The translations under genes and the position numbers were made by a program. From Cardinium endosymbiont of Dermatophagoides farinae (GTDB taxonomy: Bacteria; Bacteroidota; Bacteroidia; Cytophagales; Amoebophilaceae), in contig NZ_VMBH01000001.1 of assembly GCF_007559345.1 (NCBI RefSeq), forward strand, positions 1 through 64,000: a DNA stretch of 64,000 nucleotides, written 5' to 3'. Every line of letters starts with the position of its first letter. Position 1 is the stretch's first letter. Below are positions 42,935 to 53,328 of the stretch, in pieces. The notes below the pieces were generated by a model. It did not search any database and was not told where the DNA came from. It was given only the letters and a program-made list of their open reading frames with translations.

Positions 42935-45900
42935 CTAACTATCTTTATCTTTGTCTTGCCTTTTACTTTTATCTTTACAAATCTTTAGTGCCTTTCTGGC
43001 GGCTTTTTCTAAGGCCATTCCTATTTCTGGGTCCAAGTATTTATTGGCTAAGTTAACATCTATAGAAAGGGTTTCTTGCGCCATATGTACCACCTCTGGC
43101 AAATGGGTATAGCCTGAAGCATGACGTAGATCATAGAGCCGTTCGGCCAATTTGATAAAGAGCACAGAAAGCTGTACTTGCTCTTCCTTGATCGCTTTCT
43201 CTAATCGATTTTCCAGACAAAGTAAGGAAGGATGATCTAACGCTTGGTGCTTATCGATACCTAACACATTCAATACAAAAGCATAAACACCCAAATTATA
43301 GTGATCCCTCACATAAGAAAGGGGCAAACAAGTATGACGGACCAATTCATAGAGCAAAGAGGCATAAATTACTTTAGGAGAATTAAAAACCCATTCTACC
43401 ACCAACTTGGCAATCCCTACCACACGTACATAAAACAATTGACCCGAGGCATGCCGCTTAAAGCCAAAGTGTTGCCGCAGTAATAAAAGTAAACCGGAAA
43501 TGGTACCTAGATCAATAGGATCCATGTCATGCGAAAATTGAGCAACATGGTCATGGAACTGCATCAATTCCATCATGGAATCAGCTTGTTCTTTAGGAGT
43601 AACAGGGGTTTCTGAGGTTAGGCAATCTATAGGTAGTTTAGTGGTCATCTTATCACGAATTTCTATAACATCAACAGGCAATACCAGCAACATAGTGGGA
43701 TCCTGCACTTGAACAGCATATTCCAAATAGCCATAATGGGCACCCACAATACTAGCTATGGTTTCTTGTTGAAGATCTATGGATGGTGGTACATCTTGTT
43801 CTCCTGGGGAGGCCGCAGCATCCTCCCGCTCTTCATAAAGGTCTTTTGACTTTAGGAAGCAGTTGAGCAGCGGTAGTAGCCCGACTGATTACTAAAGCCG
43901 TAGCTTGAAAAAACATAAATGAAGGATAACTGCTCTCAATCAGATCTACTTGCTTAAACTGCAAAATAGTGGTATGCAGTTGTATTTTAACAAGTGGTGT
44001 AATACCGCCCTCTAGCTTACCAATACGTAAAACAGCTTGCATCAATAAGTAGATTACTTGATGGATATCGCATATGATATAAGAAGATGGCCAGCCACTA
44101 GGCTCTTGTATATGCTCTACAAACAGCTTAGGCGGATGCGCCACCTCTTGAGACAAAGTAAACTCCACCTTACGCATCAGCTTATCTAACGTAATCTTAG
44201 CAGGCCGCAGGAGTGCATGATCTTTGGCCTTTGCTCTTCTATTGAAATAGGAGACCCAATCATATAGTTTATTGATAATACTCTGGAAATCTTGCTTATA
44301 AAGGGGCATGTTGCCATCTAAAAGTGAGACAGATTGTTCAATTTTACCTATTACTTGTTCTAAAATAGAGCCATAGCGCTTAGAGAAGAGAGATTAAAGT
44401 TTGCAGATGGAGCCATAGACAAATCATAGAGAGACTCCTTTAGTTTTTGGGATAGCCTAATCTTGTTTTGATTTTTTAAATAAAGATTCTGAGCCATATA
44501 ACCACCTACTTTGACTTTAAAATAAATAATAATCGTAACCACTAGTAGTGTGACCATAAACAACGGAAATAAAGCGGATAATACAGAGAAGGGCAATCGA
44601 ACAGCAATAGGATAAAGGGTTACGAGTAATACAGTTACTACAACCCTTATGCCCAGATAAATCGGCAATACCCATAAGATTACAGCATAATGGGCCAAGG
44701 ATAAAGATGCACTAAAGATCGGGTCAGCCAGATGCTACCAGTACCAAAGTAGATTTAATGGAAGATAAAAGACGCAACCTATTAGCCAACATAAGCCAAT
44801 CAACCAGCCTGGATTGGTTTGGCCAAAGAAACTTTTATAACGTGTAAATACACCGTAAGATGTAAAAAGAGCACCCAGCAGACCTTGGCATATCCCCAAT
44901 AGACACGATCTGGTTTAATAAACCAATAGCCCAGAATAGCAGTAGCAATCATATAAAGACCCGTTAAGCGCAACGTACTATCGCTGGGCCTTAGCCTAGC
45001 CAATGTAACTTTTCTATTGGCCCATGCATTTTTAAGCGCCTCTTTTCGCTCCGCGCGCTTGCGCGCATAGGCTTGTTGCATTTGCTTAAACCCGTTATCC
45101 GGTTCAACCCATCCCACGCTTTTCGGTTGTTTGAGTAGATAATGGCCAGCCATCATAGCCAAGCCATTGACTACCATAGCAAGGAAAGAACCATCCATAC
45201 TTGTTAGCGGTTCAACCCATTTTTTCCAGACTACAATAGTGCATACACCTGTCGCTATGCCAATCAAAGCGGTACGTGAGGTGCCTCGAAAGCCAAATAT
45301 GGCCAATATAAAGGGAGCAGTTACCGTAGGTACAAAAATAGCAAGCCCCAATAGAGCAGTTGCAATAGGTCATTGCAGTAAAAAGCTACGATCATAGCGA
45401 GTAAACCTACCACTAGGGTAGCCCATCTTGCTATTTTAAGCTGCAGCGCATCAGTGATTTCTTTTTGATTGTATAGGCTTTTCACGATATCATGGCTGGC
45501 CATAATCGCACAAGCATTTAAAGAAGAATCAGCTGTAGACATCGCCATAGCCAGCAAACTAATGGCAAGAAATCCTTTAAAAATAAGCGGAATATGGTCT
45601 ACTAGATGGCTCCAAACCTCTTCTTTTGATAAATCGGGTGCGCCTACAAAAGCAAATAGACCAATAAGAATGATAAAAATGGATATAACAATGCTAAAGA
45701 TGGTAGTATAGGAAAAAACTTCTTGCGCCTGCACGGGACCAGAAGACATATAGACCCGCTGCATAAGCTGAGGCAGTATAGAGGAAACGATCAAAGATAG
45801 CAGCAATAGAAACATACCCACTAGTTGGGTATTAAAATGGAATAGATTACTGAATTGAAACTTAGCTTGGCCTTGTAACATAGGAAGGATGTTTGAAACT

Positions 45901-46515
45901 GGCTGATCTACCTTCAGAAAAATAAACCAAGCTAAAAGCGGAATAATAATGGCAAAGGTTATAAACTGCAATACATCTGTAAAGGTAACCGCACGAATGC
46001 CACCAAATGTAGAATAGAAAGTAAGCAGTAAGGTAGCAAGGATAGGCATTATATAGGGATTAGCTACCTTTAAACATATGCCAATAGCCTGGGACATTAC
46101 AGTAATCTGCATGGTAATAATAACGATAGCATTACAGATGCCAACTATAGCAGCTATCATCCTTGGATATCTACCATAAAATATTGCCTATGGTCTCAGC
46201 CATAGAGAAGTGCTGCATAAACGGCCCCATACGCAAGGCTAATCTACCAACAGCCCACAAACCAAAAGAGGATAACAACATAATAACGATCCACCATAAG
46301 CCAATACGATAGACATACTCAACATTACGCACTAGCCCTCCACCTCCATACAAAGTAGCCAACACGGTAAAAACTAGGGTAGCAGTAGTAAACTGTTTGT
46401 TACCTACTGCATATTCTCGAAAGGTGGTCTTTTGCCTGCTAAAACAAATACCTACCAGCAAGGTAAATACCAAAAAAGCAGCTACTATAAATATAGACAT
46501 GTCAAAATGTATCAT
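42935..46515 (-). pseudogene. Sodium:solute symporter / sensor-like / HD-domain fusion, multiply frameshifted
   Basis: Six consecutive frames reconstruct one protein of about 1190 residues. The N-terminus is an SSS-family symporter (VGICFSRQKTTFREYAVGNK, TIGNIYGRYPRMIAAIVGIC, TLLLTFYSTFGGIRAVTFTD, AMAMSTADSSLNACAIM). More membrane segments follow (KPIPGWLIGLCWLIGCVFY, LGIRVVVTVLLVTLYPIAV). Then comes a region like a decayed histidine-kinase core (YGSILEQVIGKIEQSVSLLD, IICDIHQVIYLLMQAVLRI), and last an HD/RelA-like helical domain (YASLLYELVRHTCLPLSYVR, LFIKLAERLYDLRHASGY). Breaks: extra T near 46173, missing G near 45345, missing C near 44812, TAG at 44735-44737, and indels near 44380 and 43850. 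Most are in short homopolymers, so either decay or poor base calls. Confidence 0.6.
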
Positions 46516-46673
46516 ACAAATAAGCTGTTCATAAAGATTAAAAAATAGTTATATAGCCAACATTGATTTTTATAATAAGAATTTTTTATTAAAAAAAACA
46601 AAGAAAGGAAGTATTTGTATTACTTTTTACTTGATCAAAAAGTAGCATAAAAGTCAAGCACCAAATGGTATCA

Positions 46674-47438
46674 CTATACAAAGCGTTGGCGAAATACTTC
46701 ATAGAGTATGATGCCAGCTGCAACAGAGACATTAAAAGAAGCAATAGGGCCTTGCATAGGAATGCAAATATGATGGGTAGCCTGTCTTAAATGCTTTACC
46801 GCTATACCAGTATCTTCTCCGCCTACAATCAGTGCAATAGGTAATTTTAAATCTACTTTATATAGCAACTGTGCGGCCTGTGCATGGCAAGCGAGTATGG
46901 TCAATTCGCTTTCTTGTAAGTAACGTAAGGCCTTACTTAAATCAGCTACGCGACAGATGGGCAATGTTGCGAGTGCACCTGCTGAGGTTTTCATAGCTGC
47001 ACCAGCTAGTGCAGCACTGCCTTGTGTAGGCAATACCAAAGCATCCACATCCATACAAAGGGCAGTACGGGCAATGGCTCCTATGTTATGCACATCCGTT
47101 ACCCCATCTAATACAACTAGTAACGGGGCTTTGCCTTTTTCAAAAGTAGCCTGCACCACAACGTCTAAAGGGGTAAAGGCAATAGGTGAGACAACCGCTA
47201 CGACACCTTGATGGTTGCCACGCGCCATACGATCTAATTTTTCAACTGGCACATAACTAAAAGGAATTTCATGCTTACGCACAAGGTTGTATAGCGCCTT
47301 TGAGCGGGCCGTTTTAATATTGGTTTGAAAAAAAACTTTTTCAATGGCTTGGCCAGCAAGTATGGTCTCTATTACTGCCCTAGAACCAAAAATAAAGCTT
47401 AATGGAGCAGCAGCTGCTTTTTCAGAAAAGGAAGCCAT
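46674..47438 (-). CDS. rlmB: 23S rRNA (guanosine 2'-O) methyltransferase, TrmH/SpoU family
   Basis: A 254-residue SpoU methyltransferase. The N-terminal substrate-binding domain is LSFIFGSRAVIETILAGQ, PVEKLDRMARGNHQGVVAV. The knotted catalytic domain has LVVLDGVTDVHNIGAIARTA (motif 1), LIVGGEDTGIAV (motif 2) and IPMQGPIASFNVSVAAGIIL (motif 3). RlmB methylates G2251 of 23S rRNA; other TrmH members are similar, so the exact target is inferred. Stands alone with tRNA-fMet upstream; 46516-46673 contains a CTTGAT-type hairpin near 46620. Confidence 0.88.
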   Translation of the reverse strand: MASFSEKAAAAPLSFIFGSRAVIETILAGQAIEKVFFQTNIKTARSKALYNLVRKHEIPFSYVPVEKLDRMARGNHQGVVAVVSPIAFTPLDVVVQATFEKGKAPLLVVLDGVTDVHNIGAIARTALCMDVDALVLPTQGSAALAGAAMKTSAGALATLPICRVADLSKALRYLQESELTILACHAQAAQLLYKVDLKLPIALIVGGEDTGIAVKHLRQATHHICIPMQGPIASFNVSVAAGIILYEVFRQRFV

Positions 47439-47522
47439 AATAGCAAGGGAACTTGTATGCTGCTTTTTGCTTGATTCAATAAGTAATCCAAAAAAATCAA
47501 ACCCAAAGCAAAGCAGGGAAAG

Positions 47523-47595
<73 letters not shown>

Positions 47596-47767
47596 ATAAA
47601 ACCTTAAGAATCAAGCGATAAAATTTATCCGTATGACCAATACATTTATCTGCATTACCAATAAAATTTATTTGCACCGCCACTAAATTTATTTGTATCA
47701 CCACTTGAATCATTACAAATTTATATGCTTTTTTGTAATATTGCAAATAGATTATTCTTATATTTTT

Positions 47768-48673
47768 ATGTCTAAAGATAAAAACGATTATAGGTCTGGT
47801 TTTGTAGCCATTATTGGCAAACCCAATGCGGGCAAATCTACTTTAATGAATTTATTGATAAATGAGCAACTGGCCATTACTCATTCAAAGGCACAAACGA
47901 CACGCCATAAACTCCATGGAATCGTTTCTGATGCGCATGCCCAAATTATTTACATAGATACACCAGGCCTTATTGCACCTGCTTATCCCTTGCAAACGGC
48001 TATGATGGAGGCTGTAGAGGTTGCGCGTGCAGATGCTGATTTAATCATCTGGCTGGTAGATGTAAAAGACCTAGAACAGGCGCTTTATGAAAACCATACT
48101 AAAAAACCGACCCTATTGGTGCTGAATAAGGTTGATTTAATCACAGCCAATCAGCTCAATGCAACAATGGCCTATTGGAAACACCATTATCCAAAGTTAA
48201 CCATTATACCTATATCAGCTATAAAAAATGAAAATATCGACCGGCTCATCAGGCATATTGTTGCATGCTTACCCAAGCATCCTCCTTATTATCCAGAAGC
48301 AACGCTAACAGATAAGCCAGAACGTTTTTTTGTACAGGAAATCATACGTGAAAAAATCCTAGACCAATACCATCAGGAAATACCCTACAGTGTAGAAGTG
48401 GCAATAGAGGATTTTAAGGAAATGGAAAGCTTGATTAAAATTCGATCGATTATACATGTAGAAAGACCAACCCAAAAGGGGATTATAATTGGTCAGCGAG
48501 GAGCGGCGCTAAAAAAGTTAGGGATAGCGGCCAGACAAGCATTGGAAAACTTTTTTCAGAAGAAAATCTTCCTGGAGCAGCATGTCAAGGTTACGCCAAA
48601 CTGGCGTAAAAGTGGATTGCTGCTTACACGATTTGGCTATCCAACTATTCCAAAAAAGAAAGATTTAAGATAA
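47768..48673 (+). CDS. era: GTPase Era
   Basis: A 301-residue Era from the ATG at 47768 (MSKDKNDYRSGFVAIIGK); an upstream in-frame start at 47693 only adds an unrelated 25-residue leader. G1 GKPNAGKSTLMNLL, G3 DTPGLIAP, G4 LNKVDLI, G5 ISAIKNEN, then the KH domain with the signature IIHVERPTQKGIIIGQRGAA, LKKLG. Era binds 16S rRNA in 30S maturation. The frame is intact. A truncated palindromic-element end follows at about 48673-48705. Confidence 0.95.
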   Translation: MSKDKNDYRSGFVAIIGKPNAGKSTLMNLLINEQLAITHSKAQTTRHKLHGIVSDAHAQIIYIDTPGLIAPAYPLQTAMMEAVEVARADADLIIWLVDVKDLEQALYENHTKKPTLLVLNKVDLITANQLNATMAYWKHHYPKLTIIPISAIKNENIDRLIRHIVACLPKHPPYYPEATLTDKPERFFVQEIIREKILDQYHQEIPYSVEVAIEDFKEMESLIKIRSIIHVERPTQKGIIIGQRGAALKKLGIAARQALENFFQKKIFLEQHVKVTPNWRKSGLLLTRFGYPTIPKKKDLR

Positions 48674-48844
48674 TGGACCGCTTTCGAAGGCTATTTGTAA
48701 TGAAGATTTTTTCTCTTACTTTTTACTTAATCAAACGGATGATGCCTACCACTTTTTGCTTGTCATTTTGGGGCAGCGTGGTCATACAGCTGAATGGACA
48801 CCCTACAAATTCCTGACCACAAGCGAATTGAAAAAGAAATCCTT

Positions 48845-49072
48845 TCAAAGCAATGGATCATACCCACTCCCTCCCCATGGATGGCAACGAAGCAGCCTAC
48901 GTAGGGTAAGCAAGGTGCCCTTTCGGATGCCATACCTGGAAAAAGCTGCCTTTGCATAACAAGAGCAACTGGGTTGAAAACGGCATACAGGAGGGAATAA
49001 AGGTGCCACGCAATGCTGATAAATGGAAATAGCAAAGCAACAAAAACGGCTAAGGAATTTGGAAATTTGCAT
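48845..49072 (-). CDS. yidD: Membrane protein insertion efficiency factor YidD
   Basis: A 75-residue protein from the ATG at 49072 (MQISKFLSRFCCFAISIYQH). It has the full family pattern: PLFPPVCRFQPSCSCYAKAA, FSRYGIRKGTLLTLRRLLRC, HPWGGSGYDPLL, with the conserved cysteines. YidD assists membrane protein insertion. It normally lies beside rnpA/yidC but stands alone here. 49073-49345 has no gene I can support. Confidence 0.9.
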   Translation of the reverse strand: MQISKFLSRFCCFAISIYQHCVAPLFPPVCRFQPSCSCYAKAAFSRYGIRKGTLLTLRRLLRCHPWGGSGYDPLL

Positions 49073-49345
49073 ATCCTTACAAAAATAGTACCCATTCAAG
49101 GTAGTGGTAAAAAAGGCATTTTTATGCTATTTTTTGCTTGTTTTTTCTCTCTCGATTCATGCAACAAAGCCACTACAAACCGGAACCATTTGATTTTTCT
49201 GCACAGAATGAATAACTTTGCTAATCTTTTCTAAACTAGCATACCTAGTATAGAGGGATCTATATATAGATAGCAGCCCTATGCATGCTAATCTATAGAA
49301 GTTGTTTTAATCCTTAACCTTTTAACATTAAAATAATAAATATAT

Positions 49346-49596
49346 ATGATTTATAAAAATTCAACGCTTATTCGTTCAATTATTGCGGCATCTTTCTTAC
49401 TCAATACTATAGCATGCAGCAATAGCGGTGGAAACCATTGGGGGAGGTCACCAATGAGACAATCACGAACAAAGAAAGAGAAGAAACGTATAAAGGAAAC
49501 AATGAAAACGCAAAAAGACAGAAAGATGACGAACTAGCGACGCTAGTTAGACAAAAAGCAATGCAAGACAATATAAAAAAAGGTGAAGTAAAGTAA
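49346..49596 (+). pseudogene. Small lipoprotein, one frameshift
   Basis: It starts with a lipoprotein signal (YKNSTLIRSIIAASFLLNTI, lipobox TIACS). As written it ends at 49537 in a very basic tail. One more G in the run at 49438-49445 gives a better reading: NHWGEVTNETITNKEREET, YKGNNENAKRQKDDELATLV, RQKAMQDNIKKGEVK and a TAA at 49596 (about 83 residues). This charged helical C-terminus is more protein-like. Family unknown. Confidence 0.5.
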
Positions 49597-49783
49597 ATCT
49601 AGATTTAGATGATCAAATTCCCTTAGGACATCACCTTAAGGGGAAATATTTTATTGTAACTATGTGTATGGGCCATTAGTATGGCCCATTGCTACTGGTC
49701 GCCGATAAAGGACTTTGCTACACAGAAAAGATAATTAAACGATCTGTTTTTCGGCGAGAAGATCTGCAAGCCCTAAACAGCAA

Positions 49784-50469
49784 CTACCCAGCAGTATGGA
49801 TAAAAGTATAGACCTTTTTTCCCTCCTTAACATAGCTGTTATGTTTCTCTATAGCTAGCTGAGTCGTTGGAGTTATATAACCCAGAATTTCACCATTTTT
49901 TTCTTTATCCTTCAGGAACTTTTTTAGTGACTCACTTACACCTAATTTACCACCTATTCCTGTAGAAATAATAAATATGGCTTGTTTAGGATCAGGATCT
50001 TGTTTACGATTAAGTTCTATATCCAACAATTCTTTAAAAAACACTTCAGGTACACCATCTTCTTTATTATAACGACCATTATCATTAAACCTATGTTTTA
50101 TCGCCTCTAGGGTTTTAGGAAAATTTTTCTTTGTTAGGCTTCCATAAAAATTAGGAGTTAAGACCCAGTATTCTGAATTGGTGCCTATAATATTGTTTTC
50201 AAATTTTGTAAAAAAATCATTTACCTTAAAAGGGGTTTGATGAGGCGCAGGATGAAAACGCAAAGCCTTGAAACCACATTTGGTAATCGTACACTTCTCT
50301 TTATCCAAATTATCCTCTGAAATATTCCACACAGCCATTTGGGATGGCCAACTTGATTTTTTTGTTTTTCCGAAGGGCAAGATGATGCCACCAATAGGAC
50401 TAACGGAATAATAGCCATTACAGGCTTCTTCAAGAAGGATAACAAGGATATAAAATAACGCATCAACAA
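49784..50469 (-). pseudogene. Hypothetical lipoprotein, one frameshift
   Basis: The upstream frame gives a lipoprotein signal (LLSFLKKPVMAIIPLVLLVA, SSC). The downstream frame gives the ~190-residue body (WPSQMAVWNISEDNLDKEK, FFTKFENNIIGTNSEYWVL, FIISTGIGGKLGVSESLKKF, VKEGKKVYTFIHTAG). One more base near 50370-50371 (coding GG to GGG) joins them as SSCPSGKTKKSSWPSQ. The FIISTGIGGKLGVSE block and a Mth938/DUF498-like feel suggest a beta-alpha fold, but I do not recognise the family. Probably an exported, membrane-anchored protein. Confidence 0.5.
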
Positions 50470-50604
50470 AATTGAAAAATAGAGCGTGGTAAAAAACAGT
50501 GCACTAAACCTGAGTGCTTCCCCAAATCTAAAAAAAATAAGTCAAAAAGGAAATGTAACCTTGCTTTTTGATCAATTAAAAGGTAAGCAAAAAAATCAAG
50601 CTGT

Positions 50605-50731
50605 AGACCTTCTGCAAAACCTATTTGTGATCAGCAGTTTTTAGGAGAAGCGCAGCCGCCAGAATACTAAATGTATTTGAGGAGCATAGACCACAAAATT
50701 GCCATTTAGCAATAGGTTTTGCAGAAGGTCT
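50605..50731 (+). repeat. Palindrome-ended dispersed element, subfamily A short form (copy 1)
   Basis: 127 bp, ends AGACCTTCTGCAAAACCTAT and ATAGGTTTTGCAGAAGGTCT in perfect inverted complement. The core is the short form: CGCAGCCGCCAGAATACTAA, GAGGAGCATAGACCACAAAA, without the inner GTCGAGC/GCTTCGAC arm. 50470-50884 contains nothing else I can name. Confidence 0.88.
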
Positions 50732-50884
50732 TGTTTTCGCTATTCAAAGGGGTAAGTAAATAAAAATCTATTTGCAACTCCATATAAGCCCTGGTTTTTT
50801 AGAAAAAAAGACGTACTATTGTGAAATAATATTCAGTCTATTGCCAGAATTTCCCTGTAACAATAGATTAGCTTTCCTAAAAGC

Positions 50885-50958
50885 GGGCCCATAGCTCAGT
50901 CGGTTAGAGCATCTGACTCATAATCAGCAGGTCCCAGGTTCAAGTCCTGGTGGGCCCA
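50885..50958 (+). tRNA. tRNA with CAT anticodon (elongator Met or Ile2)
   Basis: Cloverleaf with acceptor GGGCCCA/TGGGCCC, D-arm AGCTCAGTCGGTTAGAG, anticodon loop CTCATAA (anticodon CAT) and T-loop GTTCAAGTC. It lacks the C1-A72 mismatch of the initiator. Elongator Met and lysidine-modified Ile2 cannot be told apart safely by eye. Two near-identical palindromic elements lie on either side. Confidence 0.92.
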
Positions 50959-50972
50959 CATCGTTTACCAAT

Positions 50973-51099
50973 AGACCTTCTGCAAAACCTATTTGTGATC
51001 AGCAGTTTTTAGGAGCAGCGCAGTCGCCAGCATACTAAATGTATTTGAGGAGCATAGACCACAAAATTGCCATTTAGCAATAGGTTTTGCAGAAGGTCT
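50973..51099 (+). repeat. Palindrome-ended dispersed element, subfamily A short form (copy 2)
   Basis: 127 bp and almost the same as 50605-50731 (a few base differences such as GGAGCAGCGCAGTCGCCAGC), in the same orientation. It lies 15 bp behind the CAU tRNA and 103 bp before murI. Confidence 0.88.
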
Positions 51100-51201
51100 A
51101 AATTTATAGCGCCCTAGCTTTATTGTATTGTGAAGCCTCGCTTGAGCCATTTTTTTATATTTAACGTTTAAACCCGTCCGCTTGTAACAGTATCCGCTAT
51201 T

Positions 51202-52071
51202 GTGTTTTCCGACAGCTATAAACAGGCACCGATTGCCATTTATGATAGTGGTATAGGTGGTTTGGCCATTGCCAGGGTCATCAAAGCAGGCTTACCAGAG
51301 GAGTCGATCCATTATATCGGAGATACTACAAACCTACCCTATGGTGAAAAGCGCGCAACGGCACTACGTGGCTATATTGCGCAGGTAGTAAACTTCTGCT
51401 TGCATAAAGGCTATAAGCTGCTGGTAATGGCTTGTAACACTGCCACTGCTGCTGCAGATGGTTTTTTGCCATCTTACCTTAAAACCGTAGGCGCAGACAT
51501 GAATATCATTAATGTCATTGACCCAGTAATCACCTATATCACTGAAAACAACCGTTACAACCAGATAGGTCTTATAGGTACAACCTATACCGTAACACAG
51601 GGCATCTATGCAGAACGCTTGCGTACCACTGGCATTACCCTTACTGCGCTGGCCACTCCCCTACTGGTTCCTATGGTAGAAGCTTGTTTCAATGGTGGCA
51701 AGATAGATCATCTTTTATTAGATTGTTATTTAAAGCAAATCGGAGCTATAGATGCGCTGATCCCAGCTTGTACCCATTATATCTTTTTAGAAAAAGCCTT
51801 AAAAAGCTTCTTCAGCAGACGCTATGCAAAAAAGATTGAAGTGATCGATGTAGCAAAACTTACCGCATTAAACGTTAAAGCATGGCTAACTGCAGCAAAC
51901 CTTTTAAACAACACCAAAAAAAAACGACCCGATTGTTTTATGGCAACTACACTAACCCCAGCTTTTAAAAATGCTACTAAAAAACTATTTGGCGCAACCC
52001 CTATGGAAATAAACCTGGCAGACGCTACTAGATCAGGAGATTTTAAATGCATGGATGCATCGTGCAAATAG
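51202..52071 (+). CDS. murI: Glutamate racemase
   Basis: It makes D-glutamate for peptidoglycan. Signature blocks: IAIYDSGIGGLAIARVI (DSGxGG), YIGDTTNLPYGEKRATAL, LVMACNTATAAAD (first catalytic Cys) and LIPACTHYIFLEKAL (second catalytic Cys). 289 residues; the start is GTG at 51202 in front of FSDSYKQAPIAIYDSG. Its presence suggests that some peptidoglycan synthesis is kept, or once was. It follows a palindromic element and precedes a lipase-like lipoprotein. Confidence 0.93.
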   Translation: MFSDSYKQAPIAIYDSGIGGLAIARVIKAGLPEESIHYIGDTTNLPYGEKRATALRGYIAQVVNFCLHKGYKLLVMACNTATAAADGFLPSYLKTVGADMNIINVIDPVITYITENNRYNQIGLIGTTYTVTQGIYAERLRTTGITLTALATPLLVPMVEACFNGGKIDHLLLDCYLKQIGAIDALIPACTHYIFLEKALKSFFSRRYAKKIEVIDVAKLTALNVKAWLTAANLLNNTKKKRPDCFMATTLTPAFKNATKKLFGATPMEINLADATRSGDFKCMDASCK

Positions 52072-52164
52072 CGTCTCTATTTGACTTGCTTATACTTATA
52101 CTGTTTATACCATCTATCCATAACCATTGGTAAAATAGAGTAACCATAACAACTTCATAACCAA

Positions 52165-53259
52165 ATGTTCCAGTTTAATTTTGCCATTTACCTCACCATC
52201 TTACTTTCTATCGTTATTGGTTGTGATAATTGCAAGAAACTTAGTGATACCACTTTTACAAGCTCAAATCAAGGCAATACCAAACCACTAATTGCCTTGT
52301 TTCATGGGTTGGGCTCCGGTTCCTACGCTTTTGATAAACTGGTACCTGAACTTAAGAAAGCTTTTCCTAGTGTTGAGGTGATTGCTTTGACCAGTTTAGA
52401 GAACGGTGAAACTTACTCTTCTTCTATAAGAAACCAAGCTACTATTTGCTTCGACGATCTTTTAAAAAACATATCTATCTTACCAAAGAGACCTACTCTA
52501 CTAATAGGGCATAGCCAAGGTGGTCTTTGTGCTTATAGTATGTATTATATATACAAGAAGCGATTAAACGTAAAGGGGATTATTACGCTAGCCACGCCAT
52601 GGGAAGGGGCACCTGCCCTTAATTCAGATCACAGACCGTTCTTAAAACGTTTGCAACATCCTCATGTAATGAGTGAAATGCAAGAATTTTCAAGAGCCCG
52701 TGGTAAAGATGCCAATTGGCTTCAAGAAGATCTTATAGAATGCGTAAATAAATTCCAATTTTCAGGTTGTAGTAAAGGAGCTGGCGATTTAAAACCAGGA
52801 AGCGAATTTTTAAACTGGGTTCAAAAAAGGCTTCCTAGTGCAGAAGTTCCTATACTAGCTATAGGAGGGGAAGGAAATGACTTTAGGGTATTCCTACCTG
52901 AGGAAAGCGATAATGACTTTAAAGTTTTACGTAACCTATGGACCAAAGTTATAGTGGGCCAAACGCATCATAACAAAGCACATGACATGATCGTTCCATT
53001 GTATAGTCAACTTGCAGAAAATATCGCACCGTATAACAGTGAAGATTGCACAAAAGATAACAGTGTAGATTTCACAAGATGTACTATTTCAGATGCCATT
53101 CATGATGGCTTTTTAGGGCTACCCGCTAAAAAAGTGTCCAAAAATATACTCCACCATCCTGAAATGTTCGAAAAGGTTAAAGATTTTGGCAAAAAGGTAT
53201 TACACCCGCACGATTCAAAATTGCAGCAACCACAAAATTTGGCAGCAGAGGCTGCTTGA
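52165..53259 (+). CDS. Alpha/beta-hydrolase (lipase-like) lipoprotein
   Basis: A 364-residue exported hydrolase. The lipoprotein signal ends at Cys20 (FAIYLTILLSIVIGC). The oxyanion region is LIALFHGLGSGSYAF, the nucleophile elbow LLIGHSQGGLCAYS (Ser117), followed by IITLATPWEGAPAL as in lipases/thioesterases. Later AHDMIVPLYSQLA and DAIHDGFLGLPA could give the Asp and His of the triad. The form resembles palmitoyl-protein-thioesterase/lipase-type enzymes, but the substrate is unknown. Surface anchoring in a host-associated bacterium suggests a role at the host interface (inference). Frame intact, ends AAEAA. Confidence 0.75.
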   Translation: MFQFNFAIYLTILLSIVIGCDNCKKLSDTTFTSSNQGNTKPLIALFHGLGSGSYAFDKLVPELKKAFPSVEVIALTSLENGETYSSSIRNQATICFDDLLKNISILPKRPTLLIGHSQGGLCAYSMYYIYKKRLNVKGIITLATPWEGAPALNSDHRPFLKRLQHPHVMSEMQEFSRARGKDANWLQEDLIECVNKFQFSGCSKGAGDLKPGSEFLNWVQKRLPSAEVPILAIGGEGNDFRVFLPEESDNDFKVLRNLWTKVIVGQTHHNKAHDMIVPLYSQLAENIAPYNSEDCTKDNSVDFTRCTISDAIHDGFLGLPAKKVSKNILHHPEMFEKVKDFGKKVLHPHDSKLQQPQNLAAEAA

Positions 53260-53328
53260 CAAACCATTTTTCCAAGGGGGTATTGTTGTTTGTTTCTCGG
53301 GTAGCGTGGCCATACAGCTAAGCCTACC

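Noticed and set aside
49013-49234. Small protein opposite yidD with a lipobox-like LDSC
   Set aside because: It overlaps the conserved yidD gene antisense, has no recognisable family, and the lipobox-like part is preceded by no good start.
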